DNA from: Promicromonospora sukumoe 327MFSha3.1
GTDB taxonomy: Bacteria; Actinomycetota; Actinomycetes; Actinomycetales; Cellulomonadaceae
Direction of reading: 5' to 3'
Assembly (NCBI RefSeq): GCF_000385135.1
Contig: NZ_ARQM01000018.1
Coordinates: 62,001-126,000, forward strand
DNA length: 64,000 bases
Shown: positions 34,301 to 43,509 of the stretch, one piece after another
Layout of the letters: every line of letters starts with the position of its first letter
How positions within the stretch are numbered: position 1 is the first letter of the stretch
Notes under the pieces: generated by a model
Told to the model about the DNA's origin: nothing
The model's database searches: none
The model's input: only the letters and a program-made list of their open reading frames with translations
Made by a program: the position numbers and the translations under genes

Positions 34301-37300
34301 TCGCCGTCCCGGCCCTGGAGAACGACTCGGACCCGGACGGTGACCAGATCTCGCTGGTGGGCGACGGCTTCGAGGGCACCGGCGACCTGAAGCCCAAGGC
34401 GGTGGAGGACGACGTCGTGGTCACGGCCCCCGACGACGAGGGCGCCTACTCCTTCTACTACGGCATCCAGGACGCCTTCAAGGCCAAGGCCAGCGGCGCG
34501 ATCACGCTGAACGTGGACCAGAACGCGCCCCTGCTGCGGCCCATCGCCCACGACGACGTCGTGACGGCCGCCGACGTGGAGGGCTCGACCAGCGTGACGG
34601 TCGACGTGCTCGCCAACGACGTCGACCCGGACGGCGTGGCCGCCGACCTCGAGGTGTCCGTGGACCCGGGCCTGGAGGGCGTGACCCTCACCGAGGAGAA
34701 GGGCATCGAGGTCGAGCTGACGCAGGACCCGCGGGTCGTCACCTACACGGTCAAGGACATGGACGGCCTGGAGGCCAAGGCGTTCGTGCGCGTCCCGGGC
34801 GACCTCGCGCGGCCGCACGTGAAGCCGGGCCTGGAGCCGCTCAAGGCGTTCTCCGGTGAGCCGCTGACCATCGACCTGGCGGACTACGTCGTGGTGCGCG
34901 AGGGTCGCGAGCCGCGGATCACCGAGGAGAAGACGGTCAAGGCCCGGGACGGCAAGGCCGAGGCGGAGGACCACGACACGATCGTGTACACCTCGGCCCG
35001 GGACTACGCGGGCGGGACGTCGGTCAGCTTCGAGGTGACCGACGGCGACGGGCCGGACGACACCGACGGCCTGACGGCGGTTCTCACCCTGCCGATCGAC
35101 GTGACGCCGTCCAAGAACATGCCGCCCAAGATCACCGGGCGGCCCGTGCTGAAGGTCGCGGCCGCCGAGAAGGCAGAGGTCGACCTGTCGCGGTACGTCA
35201 CGGACCCCGACAAGGACCCGCTGACGTTCGACGTCAAGGGCGTCGCGGGGGTCACCACCACGGTGTCGGGCGCGGTCGTGACCGGCGAGGTCGACGCCTC
35301 GGTGCCCAAGGGCACCTTCCGCGAGCTGCCGATGACGGTCTCGGACGGCAAGAACCCGGCCGTCGAGACCGTCCTGACGGTCCGGGTGGTGCCGTCGACC
35401 AGGCAGCTCGCCAAGACGGCGCAGGACGTGGTGCTCGACGCCCACCAGGGCAAGGCCACCACGATCCCGGTGCTGGCCAACGACACCAACCCGTTCCCCG
35501 ACAAGCCGCTCAAGGTGGTCGGCGCGGACAAGGAGACGGGCCAGGGCGACGTGAAGTTCAACGACTCCGAGGTGATCGTCACGCCCGCGGACGACTTCAC
35601 CGGCGTCATGACGGTGCGCTACCGGGTGCAGGACGCAACCGGCGACCCCGACCGCGAGGTCGACGGCATCGCCAAGCTGACGGTGCTCGGCAAGCCCGAG
35701 GCGCCCCGCGCGCCGCGGGTCGAGGAGGTCCGTTCCGAGACGGTGGTGCTGAGCTGGGACCAGCCCAACAACAACGGCTCGGACATCACCGGCTACACGC
35801 TGCGCACGCAGAACGGTCAGGAGCACGCGTGCAAGACGACCACCTGCACGTTCGACGGGCTCAAGAACAACGTGAAGTACACGTTCACCGTCACCGCCAC
35901 CAACGGGGTGGGCGACTCGGCGCCGTCCCCGGCCTCCCGTGAGGTCCGGCCGGACGCGAAGCCGGACCAGCCCGCGGCGCCGACGCTCAAGTTCGGCGAC
36001 CAGAAGCTGACCGTGTCCTGGAAGAACAAGGCGTACACGGACCGCTCGGCGATCGAGTGCGTGAACCTGGAGATCAGCCCGGCCCCGGCGGACAACGTGA
36101 CCCAGAAGACCTGCCAGGCCGGGAGCAGCGTCACGTGGAGCGGCCTGGAGAACGGCACGGCCTACACCGTGCGGGTCCAGGCCAAGAACAAGGCGCCGGA
36201 CCCGTCGGAGTGGTCGCAGCCGTCGGCGCCGGAGACCCCGGCCGCGCCCCCGGCCCAGCCGGCCGCGCCCAACGCCAGCCGGGTGGACACCGCCGTCGGC
36301 GGGCAGATCACGGTCAAGTGGACGGCGCCGGCCAACAACGGTGACGCGATCTCGAAGTACTGGCTGGGGGTGTACACGGGCGGCGAGCTGGTGAAGGCCG
36401 TCGACACCACCCGGACGACGCAGACCGTCCAGGAGCTGTCGACCGACTCGACCTACACGTTCAAGGTCCGGGCGATCAACAAGGCAGGCAAGGGCGAGGC
36501 GAGCCCCTTCTCGAACGAGGTGGTGCCCTTCGGCATCCCCGACGTCCCGGGCAAGCCGACCGCCAAGCTCGGGTCCACCACGAGCGGCCAGGCCGACGTG
36601 AGCTGGAGCCGGGTCTCGGAGTTCCGCGGCACCGGTGCGCGCTACGAGGTATCGGCCAACGGCGATGGCAGCCCGAGCGCGGGCAACAACAACACGTACA
36701 CGTACAAGGGCCTGAACAACGGCACGGAGTACACGTTCCGGGTGCGGGCGTGCAACGCCAACGCCAACTCCTGCTCGGACTGGTCGGCCGCCTCGAACGC
36801 GGTGACGCCGTACGGTCCGCCGCCCACGCCGAAGATCACCGCCACCGGTGAGGGCGGCAAGGTCACGTTCACCTGGGACGCACGGGCCGAGAACGGCCGC
36901 CCGACCACCGTCGCGGTGACGGGCGCGATCAGCAGCACCGCGAAGAGCGGTACCCAGTCGGCCACGGCCGGCCCCGGGGTGTCCAAGAAGGCGTGCGTCA
37001 CGGTGACCGACTCCACGGGCACCAAGGCCAGCGCCTGCGACTCGGCGGCAGGCCTGACGCCGAAGGCCTGGGTGACCGTCGGCGGCAACAGCGGCGACTG
37101 CGCGAACTGCCGCAACTGGGTGCTGAACTGGTCGGGCTTCGACTCGGGCAACCACGAGGCGGCCTGCTGGGCGGGCAACACGCAGAAGTACGACCAGGAC
37201 AGCCCGACGTACTGGCACGACATCCACCCGCCGCACTCGAACGCCTGGGCGGGGAGCACCAAGTACCCGATGAACGGGTCCAGCGGGACCCGCACGCTCT

Positions 37301-37389
37301 CGTGCTTCATGAGCGGCAAGTACAACGGGGCGGAGGTCGCCTTCATGGTCGACGGCGAGCGGTACCAGGTCTCCACCTGGAACAGCTGA
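31330..37389 (+). CDS. Giant membrane-anchored repeat adhesin (cadherin/Big-like and fibronectin III repeats)
   Basis: A 2019-residue protein. An N-terminal signal anchor (residues ~14-34, SVVSAGVVTLFGAGLLGLAL) precedes a beta-rich ~350-residue region. About eleven cadherin/tandem-95-like repeats follow (~397-1450; e.g. VLANDTDPAGG, NDSDPDGDQI), with a conserved NDxDPDGD calcium-type core. Five fibronectin-III-like repeats (~1455-1905) come next, then a ~105-residue C-terminal domain with four Cys and several Trp (NSGDCANCRNWVLNWSG...). There is no LPxTG tail, so anchoring is by the N terminus. ATG 31330 has a strong GGGAGGA site. In other actinobacteria similar proteins sit with MoxR/DUF58 genes; none is here. 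Confidence 0.85.
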   Translation: MSFASRVFENRRSVVSAGVVTLFGAGLLGLALWYDGETTAELDLNDSGVWVTQTAEGQLGRFNYEAKALDGVLVAGAASFDVQQDAQRVLLDSVSDFSASPVNPAQLTLDGTMKFPVGAQVASGAATTAVYDGETGRAWVMPFDSATFDEKETRPTLKVGKGGTLAVGREGTVFLAVPADGKLYTVPTSTQGVAEDADESSISLGPDAKLQVSAVGDKPVVLDQSTGNLVLPGGDSVQIESGSQGMLQQPSGEADEVAVATPGNLVTVPLGGGDPVKHNFAGGSGGQPSAPVQLGGCLYGAWAGGQVIRECGDADDNVNEVLEGVDSAANLVYRVNRNIIVLNDVANGFLWMAAEEFEKVDDWEQTMPDNAKGEKTKSEQATPEQVDQAVADRSKPNRAPVAEDDTFGVRPGRTTVLNVLGNDSDLDGDVMTAEVVGEVEGDIKVNRVLDGAALQADVPDGASGTTTFTYRVDDGRGGYDEGSVEVDVVPLEENNPPEQPGKPVLVVGQGSMGTIKVLPYFTDPDGDDMFLSSASTADPLDEVRFRPDGTIEFRDGGTVTGSKVVEVQVSDAMGQAFQGSLIIKVVASNVPPVAVQDHVTVLAGEPVTVDPLVNDFDPNGDDIRLTRVDDKQGATITTNSTAETFKFESETTGSYDVTYQITDGPEPTMGLVRVDVVDPPEEAGAPIAVSDQLLLPAGGTALVDVLANDTDPAGGVLVVQGVDVPGDAPVSVSVLNHQILKISEVKRLEGPVTLTYTVANGTSTATGQVRVVPIPTPAQLRPPEAGPDEATVHVGDVVTIPVLKNDTHPDGLELTLTDELQESPPAAAGEAFVSEDTVRFRAGQEAGTYHAVYEVTDANGQKDSAQITINVLDAPENSAPQLPDIEARVLAKGVVRIPLPLDGTDPDGDYVTLSSISAAPTKGTATIVDGFIDYQAGEDSTGLDTFTYQVTDTRGAPAEGVVRVGIAVPPASNQEPQAIDDVTTVRPGRTVAVPALENDSDPDGDQISLVGDGFEGTGDLKPKAVEDDVVVTAPDDEGAYSFYYGIQDAFKAKASGAITLNVDQNAPLLRPIAHDDVVTAADVEGSTSVTVDVLANDVDPDGVAADLEVSVDPGLEGVTLTEEKGIEVELTQDPRVVTYTVKDMDGLEAKAFVRVPGDLARPHVKPGLEPLKAFSGEPLTIDLADYVVVREGREPRITEEKTVKARDGKAEAEDHDTIVYTSARDYAGGTSVSFEVTDGDGPDDTDGLTAVLTLPIDVTPSKNMPPKITGRPVLKVAAAEKAEVDLSRYVTDPDKDPLTFDVKGVAGVTTTVSGAVVTGEVDASVPKGTFRELPMTVSDGKNPAVETVLTVRVVPSTRQLAKTAQDVVLDAHQGKATTIPVLANDTNPFPDKPLKVVGADKETGQGDVKFNDSEVIVTPADDFTGVMTVRYRVQDATGDPDREVDGIAKLTVLGKPEAPRAPRVEEVRSETVVLSWDQPNNNGSDITGYTLRTQNGQEHACKTTTCTFDGLKNNVKYTFTVTATNGVGDSAPSPASREVRPDAKPDQPAAPTLKFGDQKLTVSWKNKAYTDRSAIECVNLEISPAPADNVTQKTCQAGSSVTWSGLENGTAYTVRVQAKNKAPDPSEWSQPSAPETPAAPPAQPAAPNASRVDTAVGGQITVKWTAPANNGDAISKYWLGVYTGGELVKAVDTTRTTQTVQELSTDSTYTFKVRAINKAGKGEASPFSNEVVPFGIPDVPGKPTAKLGSTTSGQADVSWSRVSEFRGTGARYEVSANGDGSPSAGNNNTYTYKGLNNGTEYTFRVRACNANANSCSDWSAASNAVTPYGPPPTPKITATGEGGKVTFTWDARAENGRPTTVAVTGAISSTAKSGTQSATAGPGVSKKACVTVTDSTGTKASACDSAAGLTPKAWVTVGGNSGDCANCRNWVLNWSGFDSGNHEAACWAGNTQKYDQDSPTYWHDIHPPHSNAWAGSTKYPMNGSSGTRTLSCFMSGKYNGAEVAFMVDGERYQVSTWNS

Positions 37390-37523
37390 CGACGGCACGG
37401 CGGTGACGCGGGGCGTACGGGCAACCGTGCGCCCCGCGGTCGTGCGAGCCCTGCGGCAACGCAACGAGTGCACTCTTCGGGTCACGCCCGGCCGTCGTGC
37501 GCGTACGCTGCCAGGATGTCCGG

Positions 37524-37997
37524 GTGACAACGCTCGGCGCCCTCCTCGACGACTGCCTGTACGAGTCCCCGACCAAGGCAGCTCAGGACCAGAGATTCGT
37601 CGACCTGATGAAGGCCTTCCTGCGCACCGACGAGCACTGGTCCACGCGGCTGGAGCAGGTGTGGTCCTGGGACGAGTGGCCCGAGAGCGAGGGGCCCGCC
37701 GACGTCGTCGACCTCGTGGCGCAGGAACGGGACACGGGCGACCTCGTCGCAGTGCGGTGCGCCTTCCAGGACCCGGACGAGCCGCTGGCCGTCACGGACC
37801 TGGCGGAGTTCCTCTCCGGGTCCGCTGACGACCGGTTCAGTAGCCGACTGGTGATCGCCACGACGGACGCCTGGGACCAGGCCGCGGCCGACGGGCAGGA
37901 GGCTACCGCGGAGGTCTCCAGGATCGGCCTGACCGACCTGTTCGGCTCCTCGATGGACTGGGCCGCGATCGAGACGCCCGGCTCCGCGGCTCCCTGA
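37524..37997 (+). CDS. Stand-alone fragment resembling Mrr-like N-terminal nuclease domain of type ISP restriction enzymes
   Basis: A 157-residue protein. The segments LYESPTKAAQDQRFVDLMKA, VWSWDEWPESEGPADVVDLV and AVTDLAEFLSGSADDRFSSR-LVIATTDAWDQAA-RIGLTDLFGSSMDW follow the layout of the N-terminal Mrr domain of single-chain type ISP enzymes (LlaGI/LlaBIII type). The active-site Asp (Asp63 in VVDLVA) is kept, but the QxK strand reads VRCAF (residues 77-81), so the catalytic Lys is Ala. No helicase, methylase or specificity part follows. GTG 37524 has CCAGGA upstream. It may be a decayed or domesticated remnant; identification is by memory of the family. Confidence 0.6.
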   Translation: MTTLGALLDDCLYESPTKAAQDQRFVDLMKAFLRTDEHWSTRLEQVWSWDEWPESEGPADVVDLVAQERDTGDLVAVRCAFQDPDEPLAVTDLAEFLSGSADDRFSSRLVIATTDAWDQAAADGQEATAEVSRIGLTDLFGSSMDWAAIETPGSAAP

Positions 37998-38123
37998 GTT
38001 GGACGCTTGCCCAGGCAATTTGCCCCACTTGTCGCTACGCTGCCGCCGAAGCCGGGTTCGACCAGTTGGTCCGCTCTGCACTGTGTCGTGACCACGACCT
38101 GGATCTCGAAAGTAAGGACCGCC

Positions 38124-38567
38124 ATGCTCGCGCAGGCATTCACCGCACGCCTGATGGACGGCAAGCCGACCGTCGGCAGCGACCACGAGACATCCCTCTG
38201 CCGGCACTACGGCAGCCATCCCGGAGTCCGGGCCACCGCCGAGGACGGCGACTACTGCGCCGTCGTCGACCATGCGCCGCTCCCACCGGCCCGCGAGGAG
38301 GGCGAGACGAGCGTGTTCCGCGGGGCGGCCGTCGACATCGGCGACCGGTGGGCGTTCTTCGACAGCCTCGCGCCGGCCGCAGGGTTCGTCCGGGCCGGGC
38401 TGCAGTCCAACCTCGCGCCCTCGTGGGACCTCTTCGAGGCCGCCGAGGTGCGCGCCTACTGCACCGAGCACTGCTGCGACGAGCTGGCCCTCGTGCTCGG
38501 GCGGCAGGTCTACGACGAGGCCGAGATCGACGAGTTCTTCTCGCAGTTCGCGGCCTCGGCGGTGTAG
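38124..38567 (+). CDS. Hypothetical protein
   Basis: A 147-residue soluble protein of unknown family. Features are SDHETSLCRHYGSHPG, DYCAVVDHAP, GDRWAFFDSLAPAAGFVR and YCTEHCCDELALVLGRQVY, five Cys and several His, which might bind a metal. ATG 38124 follows AAGGACC. It is separated from the upstream Mrr-like fragment by 126 bases and ends just before a very strong terminator. Confidence 0.6.
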   Translation: MLAQAFTARLMDGKPTVGSDHETSLCRHYGSHPGVRATAEDGDYCAVVDHAPLPPAREEGETSVFRGAAVDIGDRWAFFDSLAPAAGFVRAGLQSNLAPSWDLFEAAEVRAYCTEHCCDELALVLGRQVYDEAEIDEFFSQFAASAV

Positions 38568-38591
38568 CACCCTCGCCCGGCGACGTGCCGC

Positions 38592-38643
38592 GGCGAACGT
38601 CCGGCCCGGTACGACGCAGGTCGTACCGGGCCGGACGTTCGCC
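38592..38643. terminator. Strong bidirectional terminator (24-base stem)
   Basis: A perfect 24-base inverted repeat around GCAG, between convergent genes. The arm begins GGCGAACGTCCGGCCCGGTA. Confidence 0.85.
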
Positions 38644-38655
38644 CACGGGTCACCG

Positions 38656-41600
38656 TCAGCGGTCGTGGACGTCCTCCTGCGGCATCTTGCCCAGAGCCGT
38701 CGCCACGGCGAGACCGAGCTCGCGCCGGCGCCGGATCAGCAGGGCGCCGACGGCGAGCAGGAGCGCGGTGCCGGTCACGAGGGTCGCGACGTCCGCACCC
38801 GTGGCCGCGAGGCCGCCGGTACCGCTGCCGGAACCGTCACCCGAGCCACCGTCCCCGTCGCCCGTCCCGGAGCCGTTGCCGTCCCCGTTCCCCGGGCCGG
38901 CCGTGGACGTCGGCTCGACCTGGAACGTGGCCAGGGCCGAGTCGCCGGCCTCGGCGCTCGTGGCGATACCCACGTGCGCCCCGGTCAGCAGGTCCTCCGG
39001 CACGGTGAAGGTCCAGCTGACCTCGCCGTCCTCGTCGGCCGCCGCGCTGGTCAGCACGATCGGCGTCGAGCGGATCACCGCGGTGACCATCTCTCCCGGC
39101 GCGAAGCCGGAGGCGGAGAAGGTCTGGCTCTCCCCCGGGTTCACCGCGGCCTTCGCGAACCGGGCCGTCAGCGTGCGGGCGCCGTCCGCGGAGACCTCGA
39201 TCGGCACTTCCGCCCCCGCACTGCCGTCCGCCGGCTCGGCGACGATGACATGGATGCCCGGCTCGGCGTCCTCGGGCACGGCGACCGTCACCGTGAACCC
39301 GCAGTCCTCGTCCGGGACCGCCGTGACGGCCTCACCCACCGGCTCACCCGCGGCGTCGGTCAGCGTGACGCTCACTTCCACCCCCGTGGGGAAGCCGGTG
39401 CCGGTGACCGTGACGTCGCCGCCCGCCTCGACAGTGCTCGGGGCGGCCACCACGGTCGGGTCGGTGCACTCCTCGCCGGGCGCCCCCGCGACGGTGAGGG
39501 ACGCCTCGGCGGTCGTGCCCGTGGTGTCGTCGGTGCCGACGACCGTGAAGTCGCCCGGCTCGGCATCCTCCGGGACGACCAGCGGCGTCGTGAAGCCGCC
39601 GTCCGCATCGGTGTCGACCGTGACCGGGTCACCCACGGGGTTGCCGTCGGCGTCCGTGAGCTGCACCGTCGCGGTGGCGTCCGGGGTGTAGCCCGTGCCG
39701 GTCACCGTCGTCGTGCCGCCCGGTGCGACCTGAGCGGGGGCGACCGTGATCGCCGGGTCGATCTCTGCCGCCGGGTCGAGGACCACCAGGTCGTCGGTGG
39801 CGAACACGTCCGTCGAGAAGTCCGTGCCCGTGGCCACGTAGTCCGTCGGAGCGGAGTCCTCCGGCAGCGTCACCACGTACTCGAAGCCTCCCTCCCCGTC
39901 CGTCGGGATGTCGCCCGCGGTGTACAGGACGCCCAGGTCGCTCACGATCTCCAGGCCCACCGTCGAGCTCGGGGTGTAGCCGGTGCCCGTGACCGTGACC
40001 TCGTCACCCGGGAACGCCTCGGACGGGTCCACCGACAGGGTCGGCTCCAGCGGCAGCACCGTCAGGTCCGTCTCGGCGGTCAGGTCCTCGGCGTCCGTAC
40101 CCGTGACGACGTACGCCGTCGGGTACGAGTCGGCCGGCAGCGTCACCACGTGCTCGAACCCGCCCTCCTCGTCCGTCGGGATGTCGCCCGCGGTGTACAG
40201 GACGCCCAGGTCGCTCACGATCTCCAGGTCCACCGTCGAGTCCGGCGTGTAGCCGGTGCCCATGACCGTGACGTCCTCGCTCGCACGGGCCTCGGCCGGG
40301 TCCACGGTGATCGCCGGGCCGTCGCCCGCGCCCTCGACCGTGAGCGGCGCCGTGGCGCCCGCGCTGCCGTCCTCGGGCTCGGCGACCACCTCGTAGTCAC
40401 CCGGATCGGTCCCCTCGGGGATCGAGTACGGGGTGGCGAACGAGCAGGTCTCGTCAGGCGTGACCACGACCGGCTCGCCCACCGGGTTGCCGTCGGCGTC
40501 GGTGAGCTGGACCGTGACGTCGACACCGGCCGGGAAGCCCGTGCCGACCACCGTGACGTCCTCGCCCGCGGGCGTGGAGCTCGGCGTCACCGTGATCGCC
40601 GGGGCCGACTCGCACTGCTCGGCCCCCGTGATCACGGTCAGCGCCGCCTCCGCGGGCGTACCTGTCGTGTCGTCGGTGCCGACGACCGTGAAGTCGCCCG
40701 GCTCAGTACCCTCCGGGACCACGAGCGGCGTCGTGAAACCACCGTCCGCGTCCGTGTCGACCGGGCGGGGGTCACCCACGGGGTTGCCGTCGGCGTCCGT
40801 GAGCTGGACCGTCGCAGTACTGTCCGGCGTGAAGCCCTCACCCGTGACCGTCGTCGTGCCGCCCGGGGCGACCTCCGACGGGGCCGCCGTGATCGCCGGG
40901 TCGATCGCCGCGGCCGGGATGACCGTCAGCGGCGCCTCGGCGGGGGTGCCAGTGGTGTCGTCCGTGCCGACGACCGTGTAGTCGCCCGGGTCGGCGTTCT
41001 CCGGGACGCACAGCTCGGTGGTGAAGGCACCGTTCTCGTCGGTGTCGACGCTGATCGGGTCACCCACCGGGTTGCCGTCCGTGTCCGTCAGCTGCACGGT
41101 CGCGGTGCTGTCGGGCGTGTAGCCCTCGCCCGAGACCTCCGTGCACTCACCGGCAGCCACCTCGGTCGGATCGACCGTCAGCTCCGGCGTGATGGCCGGA
41201 GCGTCGGTCACCGTCAGCGGGGCCTCCGCCGGGGTGTCCGTCGCGTCGTCCGTGCCGACCACCGTGTAGTCGCCCGGCTCGGCGTCCTCCGGGACCACCA
41301 GCGGCGTCGTGAACGCACCGTTCTCGTCGGTGTCGACGGTGATCGGGTCACCCACCGGGTTGCCGTCCGCGTCCGTGAGCTGGACCGTCGCCGTCGAGCT
41401 TGGGGTGTAGCCCTCACCCATCACGGTGGTGGTGTCGCCCGGAGCGACCTCGGCGGGGTCCACCGTCAGCGTCGGGGCGACGGCCGCGAGGTCGCACGCG
41501 TCGATCCGCACACCGGCGTTGCCCAGCCCGATCCGGCCGGCGTCCGCCGACTGCACCAGGCCCAGGCTGAGCGCGGATACCTCCACCTGGCCGAGCAGCT

Positions 41601-43101
41601 CGTCGCCGCCCGCCGTCGTGCAGGTGGCCGTCTCCTGGTGGTTGATCTGCAGCGAGACGAACTGCACCACGACGTCGAACACGGGCGACAGGGCCGCACC
41701 GATCGTCGAGGTGATGCCCGACTTGAGGTCGTTGATCAGCAGGTCGAAGAGCTGGTCGCCCTCGTCGCTGATGATCAGGTCATAGACGGTGCCGAAGATC
41801 GGCGCCGCCGCGTTGCCCAGACCGTTGATCGTGGTGGCCAGCAGGGTGCCGGTGATCGCCTGCGTCCCGGTGCTGTTGTTCACGACCTGCGGGAAGTCGC
41901 CGTTGACGGCGTCCGCCAGCGGCACGGACCAGGACACGTCGAGGGTGCCGAGCGGGGACTGGTCGAAGAAGGCGATGTCGATCGTCACGGCGTCGAGGGC
42001 GTCCTCGATCGCGCCGATCATGATGCGCGTGGCCTCCTGCATGATCTCGTGCACGCCCTCGGCGATCTGCGGGTACGTCTGGTCGTCCAACACCTCGTAG
42101 TTCGGCGCCAGGCCGTTCATGCCGACGTCGTCGCCGCCGCCCCAGGGGTCGTTGCCCTCGACGAGGTGCTCCAGGTGGACCTGGAGCTCACCCGTCGAGA
42201 AGTCGACGGTCACGAGCTGGTTCGCCGAGGTGATCGGCTCCCCGACCACGGACTGGAACAGCGTCTCCTGCATGTTCGAGTCCACGGTGACGGTCGGCTC
42301 CGGGATGCCCGGCACCGCCGAGAGCAGGGCGGTCAGCTCAGACACGTCGAACGTGTCGTTGACCAGGGTCTCGATCTGCGAGTCGACGGCGCCGCCGATG
42401 TCGAAGATCGTGCCCGCCGCATCCTCGACGACGGGCGAGTGCACCAGCAGGGTGCCGTCGCCCAGCCGGTACTGGCCCGGGCCGGTCACGCCGCCGTCGG
42501 GGTCCAGGATCACGCCGTCCTCTGCCGTGACCTCGGCCGCGAGGGCGCCGAGCTCGATCGTGAGCTGGTCCACCACGGCGTCGGAGATCCCGTCGACGCC
42601 GGCGAGCCGGGCCAGCGACAGCACGTCGATGCTGGCGGTGCCGAAGGCGTCCTCCGCGCCGTCCAGCGTCACGCCGCCGTCGGCGCCCAGCAGGCCCGAG
42701 ACGGCGTGGGCGTCGGCGGGACCCGACGCCTCGCTCGTGCTGGCGAGGGCGCCGATCTGGCCGTAGTCGAGGAACTGGTCCACCGGCAGCTGGAGGTCAC
42801 CGAGCGCCAGCACCTGCGAGCCCAGGACATCGGCGTCCAGGTTCTCGGTGTTGGGCCCGGGGTTGCTGACCGAACCCGCGTCGGAGGTCGCCGCGCCCAG
42901 CAGCGCCTGCTGCATCAGCGACGCCGCCAGCACGCCGGCCGCGGCCTCCGCGGGTTCGTCCGGGTAGTTGTCCACCGCCGCCGCGGGCAGTCCCGCGGTC
43001 GTGGCGACGAGGGCTGAGGCGGCGACCACCGCGAGGCCACGGCGCCACGTCGCGCCCCCTCGCCTCCGGGTTCGACCTGTCGGCACACGCTTCGGAATCA
43101 A
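38656..43101 (-). CDS. Choice-of-anchor-G-like LAxTG surface adhesin with Ig-like repeats
   Basis: About 1481 residues. A signal peptide (RRGLAVVAASALVATTAGLP-AAAV) leads into a ~530-residue N-terminal domain (NLDADVLGSQVLALGDLQLP, GLLGADGGVTLDG) typical of choice-of-anchor G proteins. Eight Ig/IPT-like repeats of the form TVDPAEVAPG-DTTTVMGEGYTPSSTATVQL follow, plus a ninth divergent one, then a Gly/Asp linker. The sorting signal is LAATG (~1430), a helix and RRRR. It would be cell-wall linked by a class E sortase. TTG 43101 is preferred because GAGGAG lies 7 bases before it; GTG 43116 would add five residues. Confidence 0.85.
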   Translation of the reverse strand: MIPKRVPTGRTRRRGGATWRRGLAVVAASALVATTAGLPAAAVDNYPDEPAEAAAGVLAASLMQQALLGAATSDAGSVSNPGPNTENLDADVLGSQVLALGDLQLPVDQFLDYGQIGALASTSEASGPADAHAVSGLLGADGGVTLDGAEDAFGTASIDVLSLARLAGVDGISDAVVDQLTIELGALAAEVTAEDGVILDPDGGVTGPGQYRLGDGTLLVHSPVVEDAAGTIFDIGGAVDSQIETLVNDTFDVSELTALLSAVPGIPEPTVTVDSNMQETLFQSVVGEPITSANQLVTVDFSTGELQVHLEHLVEGNDPWGGGDDVGMNGLAPNYEVLDDQTYPQIAEGVHEIMQEATRIMIGAIEDALDAVTIDIAFFDQSPLGTLDVSWSVPLADAVNGDFPQVVNNSTGTQAITGTLLATTINGLGNAAAPIFGTVYDLIISDEGDQLFDLLINDLKSGITSTIGAALSPVFDVVVQFVSLQINHQETATCTTAGGDELLGQVEVSALSLGLVQSADAGRIGLGNAGVRIDACDLAAVAPTLTVDPAEVAPGDTTTVMGEGYTPSSTATVQLTDADGNPVGDPITVDTDENGAFTTPLVVPEDAEPGDYTVVGTDDATDTPAEAPLTVTDAPAITPELTVDPTEVAAGECTEVSGEGYTPDSTATVQLTDTDGNPVGDPISVDTDENGAFTTELCVPENADPGDYTVVGTDDTTGTPAEAPLTVIPAAAIDPAITAAPSEVAPGGTTTVTGEGFTPDSTATVQLTDADGNPVGDPRPVDTDADGGFTTPLVVPEGTEPGDFTVVGTDDTTGTPAEAALTVITGAEQCESAPAITVTPSSTPAGEDVTVVGTGFPAGVDVTVQLTDADGNPVGEPVVVTPDETCSFATPYSIPEGTDPGDYEVVAEPEDGSAGATAPLTVEGAGDGPAITVDPAEARASEDVTVMGTGYTPDSTVDLEIVSDLGVLYTAGDIPTDEEGGFEHVVTLPADSYPTAYVVTGTDAEDLTAETDLTVLPLEPTLSVDPSEAFPGDEVTVTGTGYTPSSTVGLEIVSDLGVLYTAGDIPTDGEGGFEYVVTLPEDSAPTDYVATGTDFSTDVFATDDLVVLDPAAEIDPAITVAPAQVAPGGTTTVTGTGYTPDATATVQLTDADGNPVGDPVTVDTDADGGFTTPLVVPEDAEPGDFTVVGTDDTTGTTAEASLTVAGAPGEECTDPTVVAAPSTVEAGGDVTVTGTGFPTGVEVSVTLTDAAGEPVGEAVTAVPDEDCGFTVTVAVPEDAEPGIHVIVAEPADGSAGAEVPIEVSADGARTLTARFAKAAVNPGESQTFSASGFAPGEMVTAVIRSTPIVLTSAAADEDGEVSWTFTVPEDLLTGAHVGIATSAEAGDSALATFQVEPTSTAGPGNGDGNGSGTGDGDGGSGDGSGSGTGGLAATGADVATLVTGTALLLAVGALLIRRRRELGLAVATALGKMPQEDVHDR

Positions 43102-43116
43102 GAGATCACTCCTCAC

Positions 43117-43509
43117 ACTCGCGCGTCCTGAGACGGCGTCCGGGTGACTGCGGGCCGCGACGAGGGTGCTGCGGACCCGGTCTCAGAAGACACACGTTCT
43201 GAGACAGGTGCCACGCAGAATGGCCAAACGTGCATGAGCGCAAGGCAATGCACGTGAGTTTGCGTTGATGCAATCCGCGACATTCCGGCCGGACAAAGGC
43301 GCGACAGCTCAACAGCACACAATGCCCAGGAAACCGCGAATGGGAGCGGGTGAAAAAATACCTCAGCCCTGCTCAAGGGGCCAGTCAGGCCGGCGACGGC
43401 CGCGACACGACGGGATCGTGTCGATATCTCGCAAAATTCACCCGATGTCTTATGCTCCCCCAGGGAAGCTTCCACAGGCATTCATGAAGCCTTCTGGAAA
43501 GGAACGAAC
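43117..43509. promoter_or_regulatory. Divergent regulatory region between adhesin and LuxR regulator
   Basis: These 393 bases have no gene. They are distinctly richer in A/T than their surroundings. They contain an 8-base inverted repeat ACGTGCAT / ATGCACGT (43228-43255, 12-base spacer), 112 bases upstream of the adhesin, and a TTATGCT -10-like hexamer near 43450 on the regulator side. Confidence 0.5.

Noticed and set aside
31342-37530. A ~2000-codon open frame antisense to the giant adhesin.
   Set aside because: Shadow of high-GC codon bias: translation is Arg/Val/His-rich without domains; the sense strand has clear repeats and a strong ribosome site.
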